Positions 24,569 through 31,567 of a stretch of DNA of 42,027 nucleotides are shown one piece after another. The stretch spans positions 1-42,027 of the forward strand of contig NZ_BDBN01000087.1 of assembly GCF_001613005.1 (NCBI RefSeq), given 5' to 3'. The translations under genes were made by a program, and so were the position numbers. Each line of letters starts with the position of its first letter. Position 1 is the first letter of the stretch. The notes under the pieces are model-generated. The model had not been told where the DNA came from, searched no databases, and worked only from the letters and a program-made list of their open reading frames with translations. This stretch comes from Nocardia nova NBRC 15556. Its GTDB lineage: Bacteria; Actinomycetota; Actinomycetes; Mycobacteriales; Mycobacteriaceae.

Positions 24569-25140
24569 ATGTAAGTCGCTATCCCGCAAGGAATTTCGGG
24601 TCTGTGCGAATCCTCCCCCGATATCGCCCGGCGACCTGCCCCCGTCCCCGCCCGCTATTCTGCGCCGTATGCCACAGCCCGTCAAGGATCTTCGCGAATT
24701 GCCCTCGAAAATAATTGCTGCGCTGCACTTTTCGATGCGGTGCGATCAGTCGCCAGGGGCCCTCGGCTCGAGCTCTCGCACGTCCTGAGCGGCGACGTCG
24801 GTGAGCGCCATCGAGGGCTTCGGCCACCGACCACGCCACCGGGTTACGGCGGTCGAGCCGTGCGGAAACGGTGCATCCGGACATCTCGACGCGGAACCGG
24901 GGGCGTTACTCTCCCGCGATCGGGGGTAGTTCCCGAGTGGATCGGACAGCTGCCTCGCGTCGTCGTGCGGGCGTCCCGTGTGCAGGGGATGCCGGCTCGA
25001 CCGGGGGCGTCGGTAGTGCGGCCGGTTCCCGCCGTCACCCACACGGCAGAGCGGTTGTTTCGTATGCTCGTTGGTAGCGAATGGGGAGGGTCGTCGGTGC
25101 CGGGCCTCGCGGGTCCGGCGATGGAGGAAGGTCCTCGCGG

Positions 25141-26403
25141 ATGGACAGGCGCGAGGTTGCCGACATGGCGCGAGACTGGTCGGCGGCCCTGGTCGATTGC
25201 GGTGGCGTGCCGACATCTCTGCCGCGCGTCGAGCAGTTGACCACGTGGATCGTCGAACTGGACGTTGCCATGTCGGCCGAGCCGTTCGATCCGTCGCCCG
25301 CATACCGCGTCGGGGTCGAGATGGTGCGGTGGAAGCTGACCGACCCCGCATTGATGACCCCGTCCGCGACGGTGCTGGCCGGTTTGCTGGAACGGTCGCA
25401 GCGGCCGGATAGCACGCGGCGGTTCGGCGCGCTCCTGGGCGAACTCGGCCGCGGCTACAGTGCCGAACTGTTGAAGGTCCACGCGGACAGCCGCGAGGTT
25501 GCCGACCAGCGCTTCCGCGTGGTGTTCGACAACGCTGCGGTGGCGATCGCCCTCTACGACAGCAACGGCATCACGCTGGAAGCCAACCGGACCACGGCAC
25601 GGATGGTCGGGATGAAGCCGGAGGAACTGCCGGGCGTGGCTGGTCTGGATCTGATGCATCCCGAGGATCGCGACAAACTTCAGCAGGTGGTCGTCGACCT
25701 GTACCAGCGCCGGTATGGCACCGTGCACTTCGAAGGCCGCTTCTGCCGTCCCGACGGCACCGTCTGCTGGGGTGCCTGGACGATGACGCTGGTGCGCGGA
25801 GCGGGTGGGCGCGATCTGCGGCTGCTCGCCGTCGGAGAGGACATCACCGAACGGCGCGCGATGGAGCGGAAACTGTGGTGGCAGGCGCGCCACGACCCGT
25901 TGACGGGACTGCCCAACCGACACTGCCTGCTCGAGCAGTTGGAGGCCATCGTCGCGACGGCCGGTCCCGCCGACCACATCGGTTTGTGTTTCCTCGACCT
26001 CGACGAGTTCAAGCTGATCAACGACCGGTACGGCCACCGCGCGGGCGACAGCGTGCTGGCCGAGGTCGGTCGCCGGCTGGACGCGACGATGACCTCACCG
26101 GCGGTCACGGTCACCCGCATCGGCGGAGACGAGTTCGTCGCGCTGCTCGCACCTCCGTGTGACGAAGAGGCGGCGCACGCCGCCGCCGAGACCATGCTTG
26201 CGACCCTGCGGGAACCGGTCCCGGTCGGTCCCACCGATCTGCTGGCGATGTCGGCCAGCATCGGCGCCGTCGTCGCCCCGGTGGCGGGCGCGAACGCCGA
26301 GAAACTGCTGAACGATGCCGACGTGGGCCTGTACCGGGCCAAGGCCGCCGGCCGCGGCACCTGGGTGCTGCATCGCGACGAGAGCAGTCGCGCCGCCGAG
26401 TAG
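25141..26403 (+). CDS. PAS-GGDEF diguanylate cyclase
   Basis: 420 residues from ATG 25141, preceded by GGAGGAAGG; ATG 25165 is also possible. The N-terminal 115 residues are helical and unrecognised. A PAS domain with a PAC end follows (about 120-240: VVFDNAAVAIALYDSNG through RLLAVGEDITERRAMERK). The GGDEF domain comes after it (about 245-415), with HDPLTGLPNR and the intact active motif RIGGDEF (GGDEF 328-332). It should make cyclic di-GMP from two GTP in response to a small ligand or redox signal bound by the PAS domain. The RxxD inhibitory site five residues before GGDEF is absent, and there is no EAL domain. No membrane segment is seen, so it is cytoplasmic. It is divergent from the lasso operon and convergent with the FAD monooxygenase. 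Confidence 0.88.
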   Translation: MDRREVADMARDWSAALVDCGGVPTSLPRVEQLTTWIVELDVAMSAEPFDPSPAYRVGVEMVRWKLTDPALMTPSATVLAGLLERSQRPDSTRRFGALLGELGRGYSAELLKVHADSREVADQRFRVVFDNAAVAIALYDSNGITLEANRTTARMVGMKPEELPGVAGLDLMHPEDRDKLQQVVVDLYQRRYGTVHFEGRFCRPDGTVCWGAWTMTLVRGAGGRDLRLLAVGEDITERRAMERKLWWQARHDPLTGLPNRHCLLEQLEAIVATAGPADHIGLCFLDLDEFKLINDRYGHRAGDSVLAEVGRRLDATMTSPAVTVTRIGGDEFVALLAPPCDEEAAHAAAETMLATLREPVPVGPTDLLAMSASIGAVVAPVAGANAEKLLNDADVGLYRAKAAGRGTWVLHRDESSRAAE

Positions 26404-26439
26404 ATCAGCGCCGAGTAGATCAGCGCCGAACAGATCAGC
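26395..26439. repeat. 15-bp tandem repeat, three copies, spanning two stop codons
   Basis: GCCGAGTAGATCAGC occurs at 26395-26409 and 26410-26424, with a third copy differing in two bases at 26425-26439. The first copy contains the TAG stop of the PAS-GGDEF gene; the third contains the TGA stop (minus strand) of the FAD monooxygenase gene. Because 15 is a multiple of three, every copy carries both stops in frame, so the duplication changes neither protein. Confidence 0.9.
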
Positions 26440-27640
26440 GCCGCGGCATCGCGAGTTCGCCGCGCCGCGCCGCTCGCCACCACCGCTGCCCGGAATCGAT
26501 ACCCCTGCGCATCGTGCGCACGGCGGGAACCTGTGTGAGCAGGTGCATCTGGTATCGCCACGGCATTTGCAGCCCGTGCCGAACCGCCATCGCATAGGCG
26601 AACTGCACGGCGTTGCGGTCCAGATACCGGTCGGCGTGTTCGAACCAGGTCATGCTGGCACGGGCGGCGGCCTGGATCGGGCGCATCGCCGCGCGCCGCT
26701 GCGCATCGTAATTCTCCAGCGCATCGGCGATCTCGCCGTGTTCGTACAGGCTCTGGGCGAGCACGATGGCGTCGATGATCGCCAACCGGGTGCCCGAACC
26801 GATGGTGAAGTGCGTCGTGTGCGCCGCATCGCCGACCAGCACCACATTGTCGTGATACCAGGTTTTGTTGGTCACTTCGGGAAAGCAACTCCACCTTGCG
26901 AATTCGCCTCGTGTCTTGCTGATCAACGAGTGACCGTCGAGAACGCGCGCGAATATCTTTTCCAGAAGACGCACATTCGCGGCGCCGTCCAGGGAATCGA
27001 ATCCCGATTCGCGCCACGTCCGCGGTTGGCATTCCACGATGCAGGTGCTGATCTTTCCGGCGATCGACGGGTAGGCGTGGAACCAGATCCAACCGGCCGG
27101 CGTGTGTTCGAAGGCGAAGGTGAATCGGTCGAAGACCTTGTCGGTGCCGAGCCAGATATATCGATTCTCGCCGAGGTTCACCGATGTTCCGAAGCGATGA
27201 TCCTCCAGCTGCCGCACCCGGCTGTTCGCGCCGTCGGCAGCGATGACGAGATCGGCGTCGTCGAAGCCGGACAGATCGTGAATTTCCCGGCCGTGCTGGA
27301 CATCGACGCCGAGGTCGGTGGCCCGCTGCGACAGCACATCGAGCAATGCCGCTCGCCCCATGCTGAATCCGTATCCCGGGAAATAGGCGGTGCCGTCGTC
27401 GCCGACGTGGATTGCCTGTTCCTGCCAGAGCACAGATCCGGCCCGCACCGTCTGTGCGCTGTCGGGGTCGTTCCGGTACAGGATGTCGAGCAGATCGTCC
27501 CAGTAGACGACGCCCCAGCCGTAGGTGGACCCGGGAGGATCTCGGTCGATCACCGTGACGGCATGGCCCGGGTCGCGCCGCTTCATCGAAATGGCGAAGT
27601 ACAGTCCGGCGGGCCCGCCACCGACACATACGATTTTCAT
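26435..27640 (-). CDS. FAD-dependent aromatic hydroxylase (salicylyl/anthraniloyl-CoA or VioD-like group)
   Basis: 401 residues. The N-terminal FAD motif is GGGPAGLYFA (8-17). The DG motif is VIAADGANSRVR and the GD motif is VVLVGDAAHTTHFTIGSGTRLAIIDA. This is a class A flavoprotein monooxygenase. The GD motif wording (HTTHFTIGSGT) is closest to the salicylyl-CoA 5-hydroxylase, anthraniloyl-CoA monooxygenase and tryptophan-derivative hydroxylase group. It would hydroxylate an aromatic ring with NAD(P)H and O2. It is convergent with the PAS-GGDEF gene and lies downstream of the Trp/Gly-rich secreted protein gene on the same strand, but a strong hairpin separates the two. The substrate is unknown. 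The ATG 27640 start is chosen because the FAD motif follows at once. Confidence 0.83.
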   Translation of the reverse strand: MKIVCVGGGPAGLYFAISMKRRDPGHAVTVIDRDPPGSTYGWGVVYWDDLLDILYRNDPDSAQTVRAGSVLWQEQAIHVGDDGTAYFPGYGFSMGRAALLDVLSQRATDLGVDVQHGREIHDLSGFDDADLVIAADGANSRVRQLEDHRFGTSVNLGENRYIWLGTDKVFDRFTFAFEHTPAGWIWFHAYPSIAGKISTCIVECQPRTWRESGFDSLDGAANVRLLEKIFARVLDGHSLISKTRGEFARWSCFPEVTNKTWYHDNVVLVGDAAHTTHFTIGSGTRLAIIDAIVLAQSLYEHGEIADALENYDAQRRAAMRPIQAAARASMTWFEHADRYLDRNAVQFAYAMAVRHGLQMPWRYQMHLLTQVPAVRTMRRGIDSGQRWWRAARRGELAMPRR

Positions 27641-27700
27641 TCGGTCACCAGTTCCGGCCCGGTCGGTCTATTCCGGCATCACACGATCGGTATCGGACGC

Positions 27701-27738
27701 GGCCGAGCCCGGCACGCTGTGCGTGTCCGGGCTCGGTC
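27701..27738 (-). terminator. Strong hairpin terminator after the Trp/Gly-rich protein gene
   Basis: CCGAGCCCGG (27703-27712) pairs with CCGGGCTCGG (27727-27736). The inner CACGC (27713-27717) pairs with GCGTG (27721-27725), giving about 15 base pairs with one bulged T and a TGT loop. Two further outer pairs are possible. It begins eight bases after the stop of the secreted repeat protein and so probably ends that transcript before the FAD monooxygenase gene. Confidence 0.7.
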
Positions 27739-27745
27739 ATCGGCA

Positions 27746-28105
27746 CTAGAAGCTTCCCCAGCCGCCGCCGAATGGGTTCCACCAGCCGGGATTACCCCAA
27801 CCGCCGTTACCCCAACCTCCGTTACCCCAGCCGCCGCCGTTACCCCAGCCGCCGCCGTTACCCCAGCCGCCGCCATTTCCCCAACCCCAGCCGTTCCCCC
27901 AACCCCAGCCGTTACCGTGACCCCAGCCATTGCCGTGGCCCCAGCCGGGATTGTCGACGGATTGAGTCGCGGATGTCGACGTCGTTGCTTCGGTGGCGGA
28001 TGCTTGTGTCGCGGCTGCGACGACCGGAACCGCAGCGATTGCGGCCATTCCGGCTGCTGCTGCCAACCGGGCGAATTTCGAGTGTGAATTCCTTTTCTTG
28101 ATCAT
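27746..28105 (-). CDS. Secreted Trp/Gly/Asn-rich repeat protein
   Basis: 119 residues from ATG 28105, with GGAG upstream. A signal peptide with basic start MIKKRNSHSKFAR and Ala-rich core ends near QASA-TEA. A Thr/Ser linker follows, then about 66 residues made almost only of Gly, Trp and Asn: GHGNGW twice, GWGNGW-type units, GGGWGNGGGWGN, then GGWGNGGWGN. It ends in PGWWNPFGGGWGSF. The repeat part holds 14 Trp and no Cys or acidic residue. I recognise no family. A cell-surface, adhesive or self-assembling low-complexity protein is plausible, as is a metal-binding role through the two GHGN units. The repeats are also visible at DNA level as GTTACCCCAGCCGCC-type units. A strong hairpin follows the stop, so it is probably monocistronic. 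Confidence 0.75.
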   Translation of the reverse strand: MIKKRNSHSKFARLAAAAGMAAIAAVPVVAAATQASATEATTSTSATQSVDNPGWGHGNGWGHGNGWGWGNGWGWGNGGGWGNGGGWGNGGGWGNGGWGNGGWGNPGWWNPFGGGWGSF

Positions 28106-28284
28106 GATGGGCTCCAGATAGCTGTCCCGACCTGGTGGAATTCTACGCGTTTCCGCCGTATGTCAGAAAGTTGCCGAATCAACCCTTTTACAATGTCCGG
28201 CCGCCGCATTCGGCAGGGTTCGCGGGTCCGTAAATATTTCGGTTTCCAGGGCAGCGGCAGACCTGAACAGGCCGAACCGATGTG

Positions 28285-28357
28285 TGCCCTCGGCAGGATT
28301 CGAACCTGCGACACCCGCTTTAGGAGAGCGGTGCTCTATCCCCTGAGCTACGAGGGC
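28285..28357 (-). tRNA. tRNA-Arg, anticodon CCT
   Basis: The minus strand folds as a complete tRNA: acceptor GCCCTCG (28357-28351) pairs with CGAGGGC. The D arm reads AGCTCAGGGGATAGAGCA and the T arm contains GGTTCGAATCC. The anticodon stem CCGCT/AGCGG encloses loop CTCCTAA with anticodon CCT, which reads AGG (Arg). The discriminator is A, and the 3' CCA is not encoded. No variable-arm insertion is present. It is a single tRNA with no neighbours of its kind, and no integrated element is visible at its 3' end. Confidence 0.95.
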
Positions 28358-28506
28358 GCGGACCGTGCGCGGAAATGTGGAAAACCCCGTTTCGCAACGG
28401 AATTCGCACCTGCCTCGCAGTGGTCCACGATGCCTGTGCCTCCCGGGGGTGACGATCAGGCGTGGTCAGTCTAGCGTGTGGCGGGCCGGTGGCCACTCCG
28501 CCATGG

Positions 28507-28526
28507 GGCGACCGGTCTCCGGCGCC
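28507..28526 (-). terminator. Hairpin after the nitroreductase gene
   Basis: GGCG-A-CCGG (28507-28515) pairs with CCGGCGCC (28519-28526), giving eight base pairs with one bulged A and a TCT loop. It is directly adjacent to the nitroreductase stop codon at 28527, as expected for a terminator on that strand. Confidence 0.45.
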
Positions 28527-29501
28527 TCAATGCGGCAAGGACAAGAAATCCTCGACCGGGCGGCGCGGGGTGGGCGGGACGAAGGTGTCGTGGGGTGCGG
28601 TGCCCAGGCGGATGAGTACCTGGGGGATTTGATCCGGGTCGGGGAGGAGCGCGCGGATCGCGCGGACGGCGGCCGGGATTTCGGTGATGTGGGTGAGGGG
28701 GCAGGTCGCCAGTCCGGCCGCGGTGGCCGACAGCAGGGCGGTGGACAGGGTTTCGCCGGTCGCCAGCCATTCGTGCGGAGTGTTCTCGGCGGTGCTGAGC
28801 ACCACGAGGGTGGCGTGATCGGGTTCGCCGGTGCGGTGCGGGTCTCCGGACGGGACGGGAAAGTCGCGGCCGACGTCGACCAGTGCCGCCTCGCGGGCGG
28901 TGGGCAGAGCGTAGGACGGTATCCCTTCCGGAAGATCGAAATTGCCTGTCCACCAGCGTAATTCGGTCTGGTAAGGGGTGTCGAACTGTTGCAGGGCGGC
29001 GGTCTGCTCGGAAGCTGCGGCGAGCCGGGGCCGCACCGAATCGTCGACGGCGTTCAGGTGCACACCGTCCACCTCGGACACCTCACGCAACTGTCGCACC
29101 AGCTCCGGCCGGTCCGGCGCCGACATCGGGAGCCGGTCGGTGCGGCGCGCGCGGATCGCGGCGGCGAGGGCGCGTTCGCGATCCGAAGGCGCGCGGGGCG
29201 GCTCGAATTCGGCGACGGCCAGCAGGTCGTGCAGCCCTTCCTCGGGCACATAGGACACCGCGATGGGATGCCCCTGCTCGGCGAAGGCGATCCGGGCGTG
29301 GTGCAGGTTGGCGCCGCAGCTGATCAACTCCTGGCGCCCGCTCGGATCGGCCACCTTCAGTTGCCGGGTGGAATCACTGAACAGGTGCAGCCGGGTGCCG
29401 TCGAAATCCCAGCGCCAGGGCTGGGTGTTGTGCACGGACGGGGCGCGGGCGGCCAACTGCAGGGCCGCGACGATCGTCGAGCGGTCGGGAACGTGCTGCA
29501 T
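28527..29501 (-). CDS. Acg-family putative nitroreductase (Rv2032/Rv3131-like)
   Basis: 324 residues. The N-terminal AARAPSVHNTQPWRW is the hallmark of the Acg family of degenerate, tandem-domain FMN nitroreductases. Typical later elements are a RRTDRLPM segment and a GETLSTALLSATAAGLATCPLTHITEIP segment. In mycobacteria these genes belong to the DosR dormancy regulon; proposed roles are FMN sequestration or reduction of unknown compounds. It is divergent from a universal stress protein gene 136 bp away, a pairing typical of hypoxia/NO-response loci. I did not find a clear DosR box in the intergenic region, so that regulation is inference. Confidence 0.88.
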   Translation of the reverse strand: MQHVPDRSTIVAALQLAARAPSVHNTQPWRWDFDGTRLHLFSDSTRQLKVADPSGRQELISCGANLHHARIAFAEQGHPIAVSYVPEEGLHDLLAVAEFEPPRAPSDRERALAAAIRARRTDRLPMSAPDRPELVRQLREVSEVDGVHLNAVDDSVRPRLAAASEQTAALQQFDTPYQTELRWWTGNFDLPEGIPSYALPTAREAALVDVGRDFPVPSGDPHRTGEPDHATLVVLSTAENTPHEWLATGETLSTALLSATAAGLATCPLTHITEIPAAVRAIRALLPDPDQIPQVLIRLGTAPHDTFVPPTPRRPVEDFLSLPH

Positions 29502-29637
29502 GATGCCTCCCAGAGCGATATTTCGTCGGGTGCATTCGTCGGAGTATCGCCAGTATCGCAGTTGTCACCATCCCGGCCGGTAGGGTGGGGGTGTCTTCGC
29601 CCTGGAACGTTCGTGAACCGCTCGGAAGGTGGGACGC

Positions 29638-30492
29638 ATGGCCTCGAAGGCGCCCGTGGTGGTGGGAGTCGACAGTTCCGACGATGCGCTGCGGGCCGCG
29701 CGCTGGGCCGCCGATGATGCGGCGCTGCACCGGGTTCCGCTGGAGGTGGTTTCGGCGGTGCCGCCGGTTCCGGAGGACCGCGCCGGCGACGAGGGCGTGT
29801 GCGCCTACCACGAGCGCACCCGCGAGCAGGCCCAGCGCGCGGTCGCGGCGGCCGCTCGGGTGGCGGCCGATATCGCCCCGAAGATCGATATCGACACCGC
29901 CGTCATCGATGCGCCGATCATTCCCGCGCTGCTGTCCCAGGCCGACGAGGCTCGTCTGGTGGTGGTCGGCGCGCGAGGACTCGGGGCCTATCAGCGCAGC
30001 CTGCTCGGTTCGGTCAGCACCGCACTGGTGCGGCACGCTCGCGGCCCGGTCGCCGTGGTGCCGGCGGATCCGCTGCTCGGGTCCGAGCGGCCGGTGCTCG
30101 TCGGATACGACGATTCCCCGTGCAGCGCACAGGCTCTCGCGATCGCCGTCGACGAGGCGCGGCGGCGCCGGACCGATCTGGTGGTCGTACACACCTGGCA
30201 GCGGTTCGGCGACTACCCGTCCCCGGCGGCCCTCGAAGAGGAGGGAAATCGGCTCCTCGACGCCGCCCTGGCCGCGCACGAGGATCCGGACGAACCGATT
30301 GCGGTGCGCCGGGTCGTCGTCGAGGATCGGCCGGTGCGGCGCCTCCTCCGCGAATCCGCCGCGGCGCAGCTCGTCGTGGTCGGCAGTCACGGTAAGGGCG
30401 GATTTCCCGGAATGACGTTGGGCTCCACCAGTCAGGCGCTGATGCACAGCGTCGAATGCCCGATCATCATCGCCCGGCCCCGGAGCGAATGA
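29638..30492 (+). CDS. Universal stress protein, tandem UspA domains
   Basis: 284 residues from ATG 29638, with GGAAGG at 29624-29629. Two Usp domains are present (about 5-142 and 150-282). Each ends with the ATP-binding pattern GxxGxG...GS: VVGARGLGAYQRSLLGS and VVGSHGKGGFPGMTLGSTS. It therefore is expected to bind ATP in both halves. Proteins of this kind rise under hypoxia, NO and stationary phase in mycobacteria. It is divergent from the Acg-like nitroreductase gene, suggesting shared control. Its TGA directly abuts the TCA of the convergent LLM oxidoreductase gene, with no intervening base and no terminator. Confidence 0.9.
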   Translation: MASKAPVVVGVDSSDDALRAARWAADDAALHRVPLEVVSAVPPVPEDRAGDEGVCAYHERTREQAQRAVAAAARVAADIAPKIDIDTAVIDAPIIPALLSQADEARLVVVGARGLGAYQRSLLGSVSTALVRHARGPVAVVPADPLLGSERPVLVGYDDSPCSAQALAIAVDEARRRRTDLVVVHTWQRFGDYPSPAALEEEGNRLLDAALAAHEDPDEPIAVRRVVVEDRPVRRLLRESAAAQLVVVGSHGKGGFPGMTLGSTSQALMHSVECPIIIARPRSE

Positions 30493-31428
30493 TCAGGCGG
30501 TGAGCTCGGCAAGCAACTTCCAGGTGCGCAGCTGATCGTCCTCGCCGGCGAGATCGGTCTGGTGGATCAGCAGCTCGGTGGCACCGGCATCGACATACGC
30601 CTGGAGGCCGCGGGTGACATGGTCCTCGTCGCCGATCAGCGCCACATCGACCGCGTGGGCGAGGCCCTCGCGGTCGAGAACCGCGCGGTAGGAATCGAAT
30701 TGTTCGTAGAACGCCAGCGCGTGCGCCGCGGTCTCGCGCACCTGCTCGGCGCGATCGGTGACGATCGCGACCACACCGGCGACCACCTGTAGCGGCCGCA
30801 CCGGATTCGCCGGGCGGGCCTGCTGCAAAGTAGGCACGATATGCGATTCCAGCGTGCGCGGCCCGGCGAGGAACGGCAATACGCCGTCGGCCGATTCGCC
30901 CGTGGCCCGCAACGCTTGCGGCCCCATGGCTGCCACGAGCAGGGGGATATTGCTGCCGCCGTGCACCGTCGTCGGTATCGGCGGGCGGGCGTACACCCGC
31001 TCGCCCTGTACGTCGACGGTGCCGTCCTCGATGGCCTGGCGCAGCGCGATCAGATATTCGCGCAGCCGCCGCACCGGCTTGTCCTCGCGGATGCCGAATG
31101 CCGCCGATTCCAGTGGGGGAGCGCCCAATCCGATGCCCAGGCGGAAGCGGCCGCCCGACGCGGCCTGTGCGGTCTGGGCCTGCGACGCGACGACCAGCGG
31201 ATGGCGCGGATTGATCGGCACCACGGAGGTGCCCACCCCGATCTCCGGTACGGCGAGCCCGACCACCGCCGCGAGGGTCAGCGCATCGAGATCGAATTTC
31301 TGTCCGAACCACACCGAACGCACACCCGTGCGCTGCGCCTGCGTGGCGAGCCGGAGGACCTCGTCGACGTCGTTGGCCGCATCGGGCCGCGGCCAGACCG
31401 AAACCCCGATCGGAACTGAAAGACTCAT
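30493..31428 (-). CDS. LLM-class F420-dependent oxidoreductase
   Basis: 311 residues from ATG 31428. The luciferase-like TIM-barrel is recognisable from SVWFGQKFDLDALTLAAVVG, the GVGTSVVPINPRHPLVVASQAQTA segment and FRLGIGLGAP, all standard in mycobacterial F420-dependent enzymes. The start is supported by alignment to family proteins that begin a few residues before this beta strand; the ribosome-binding site is weak. It probably transfers hydride to or from F420 on an unknown substrate. It and the Ddn-like protein imply that the host makes F420. It is convergent with, and directly adjoining, the universal stress protein gene. Confidence 0.85.
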   Translation of the reverse strand: MSLSVPIGVSVWPRPDAANDVDEVLRLATQAQRTGVRSVWFGQKFDLDALTLAAVVGLAVPEIGVGTSVVPINPRHPLVVASQAQTAQAASGGRFRLGIGLGAPPLESAAFGIREDKPVRRLREYLIALRQAIEDGTVDVQGERVYARPPIPTTVHGGSNIPLLVAAMGPQALRATGESADGVLPFLAGPRTLESHIVPTLQQARPANPVRPLQVVAGVVAIVTDRAEQVRETAAHALAFYEQFDSYRAVLDREGLAHAVDVALIGDEDHVTRGLQAYVDAGATELLIHQTDLAGEDDQLRTWKLLAELTA

Positions 31429-31567
31429 CGGATCGAGGCTAGTGCGCGCATCGGGCGATCCCACCTTTGTGTTCGGACGGATCGAAACCATTGCGGTGCT
31501 GCCCTTTGCGGGTCGCGGGCGCTCGGCCTGTCCGATTTTCGCGGTTTTGCCGGGTTACCATCGCACG

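Larger units (their letters stand above)
24380..25140. other. 761-bp divergent region between the lasso operon and the PAS-GGDEF gene
   Basis: I see no convincing gene here. The lasso side (24380-24600) contains two inverted repeats described separately and several AT-rich patches. Around 24690-24740 there is another AT-rich stretch (CGAAAATAATTG). The right side, up to 25140, is GC-rich, with no recognisable -35/-10 pair. The promoters of both flanking transcription units must lie here. Confidence 0.5.

Noticed and set aside
24669..24788. 39-codon frame starting MPQPVKDLREL in the lasso upstream region
   Set aside because: It has no ribosome-binding site and no recognisable motif, and it does not resemble a RiPP precursor; chance is the simplest explanation.
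27626..27640. ATGAAAATCGTATG at the FAD monooxygenase start, matching the MarR motif core
   Set aside because: It encodes the first residues MKIV of that protein and lacks the flanking inverted repeat, so it is a coincidence of coding sequence.
28285..28357. Integration site of a mobile element at the tRNA-Arg gene
   Set aside because: No integrase gene, no direct repeat of the tRNA 3' end and no foreign-looking block were found on either side.
29502..29637. DosR box between the nitroreductase and the universal stress protein genes
   Set aside because: The gene pair suggests it, but no palindrome resembling GGGACT...AGTCCC was found; only a CCGGCCGG-centred GC-rich dyad is present.
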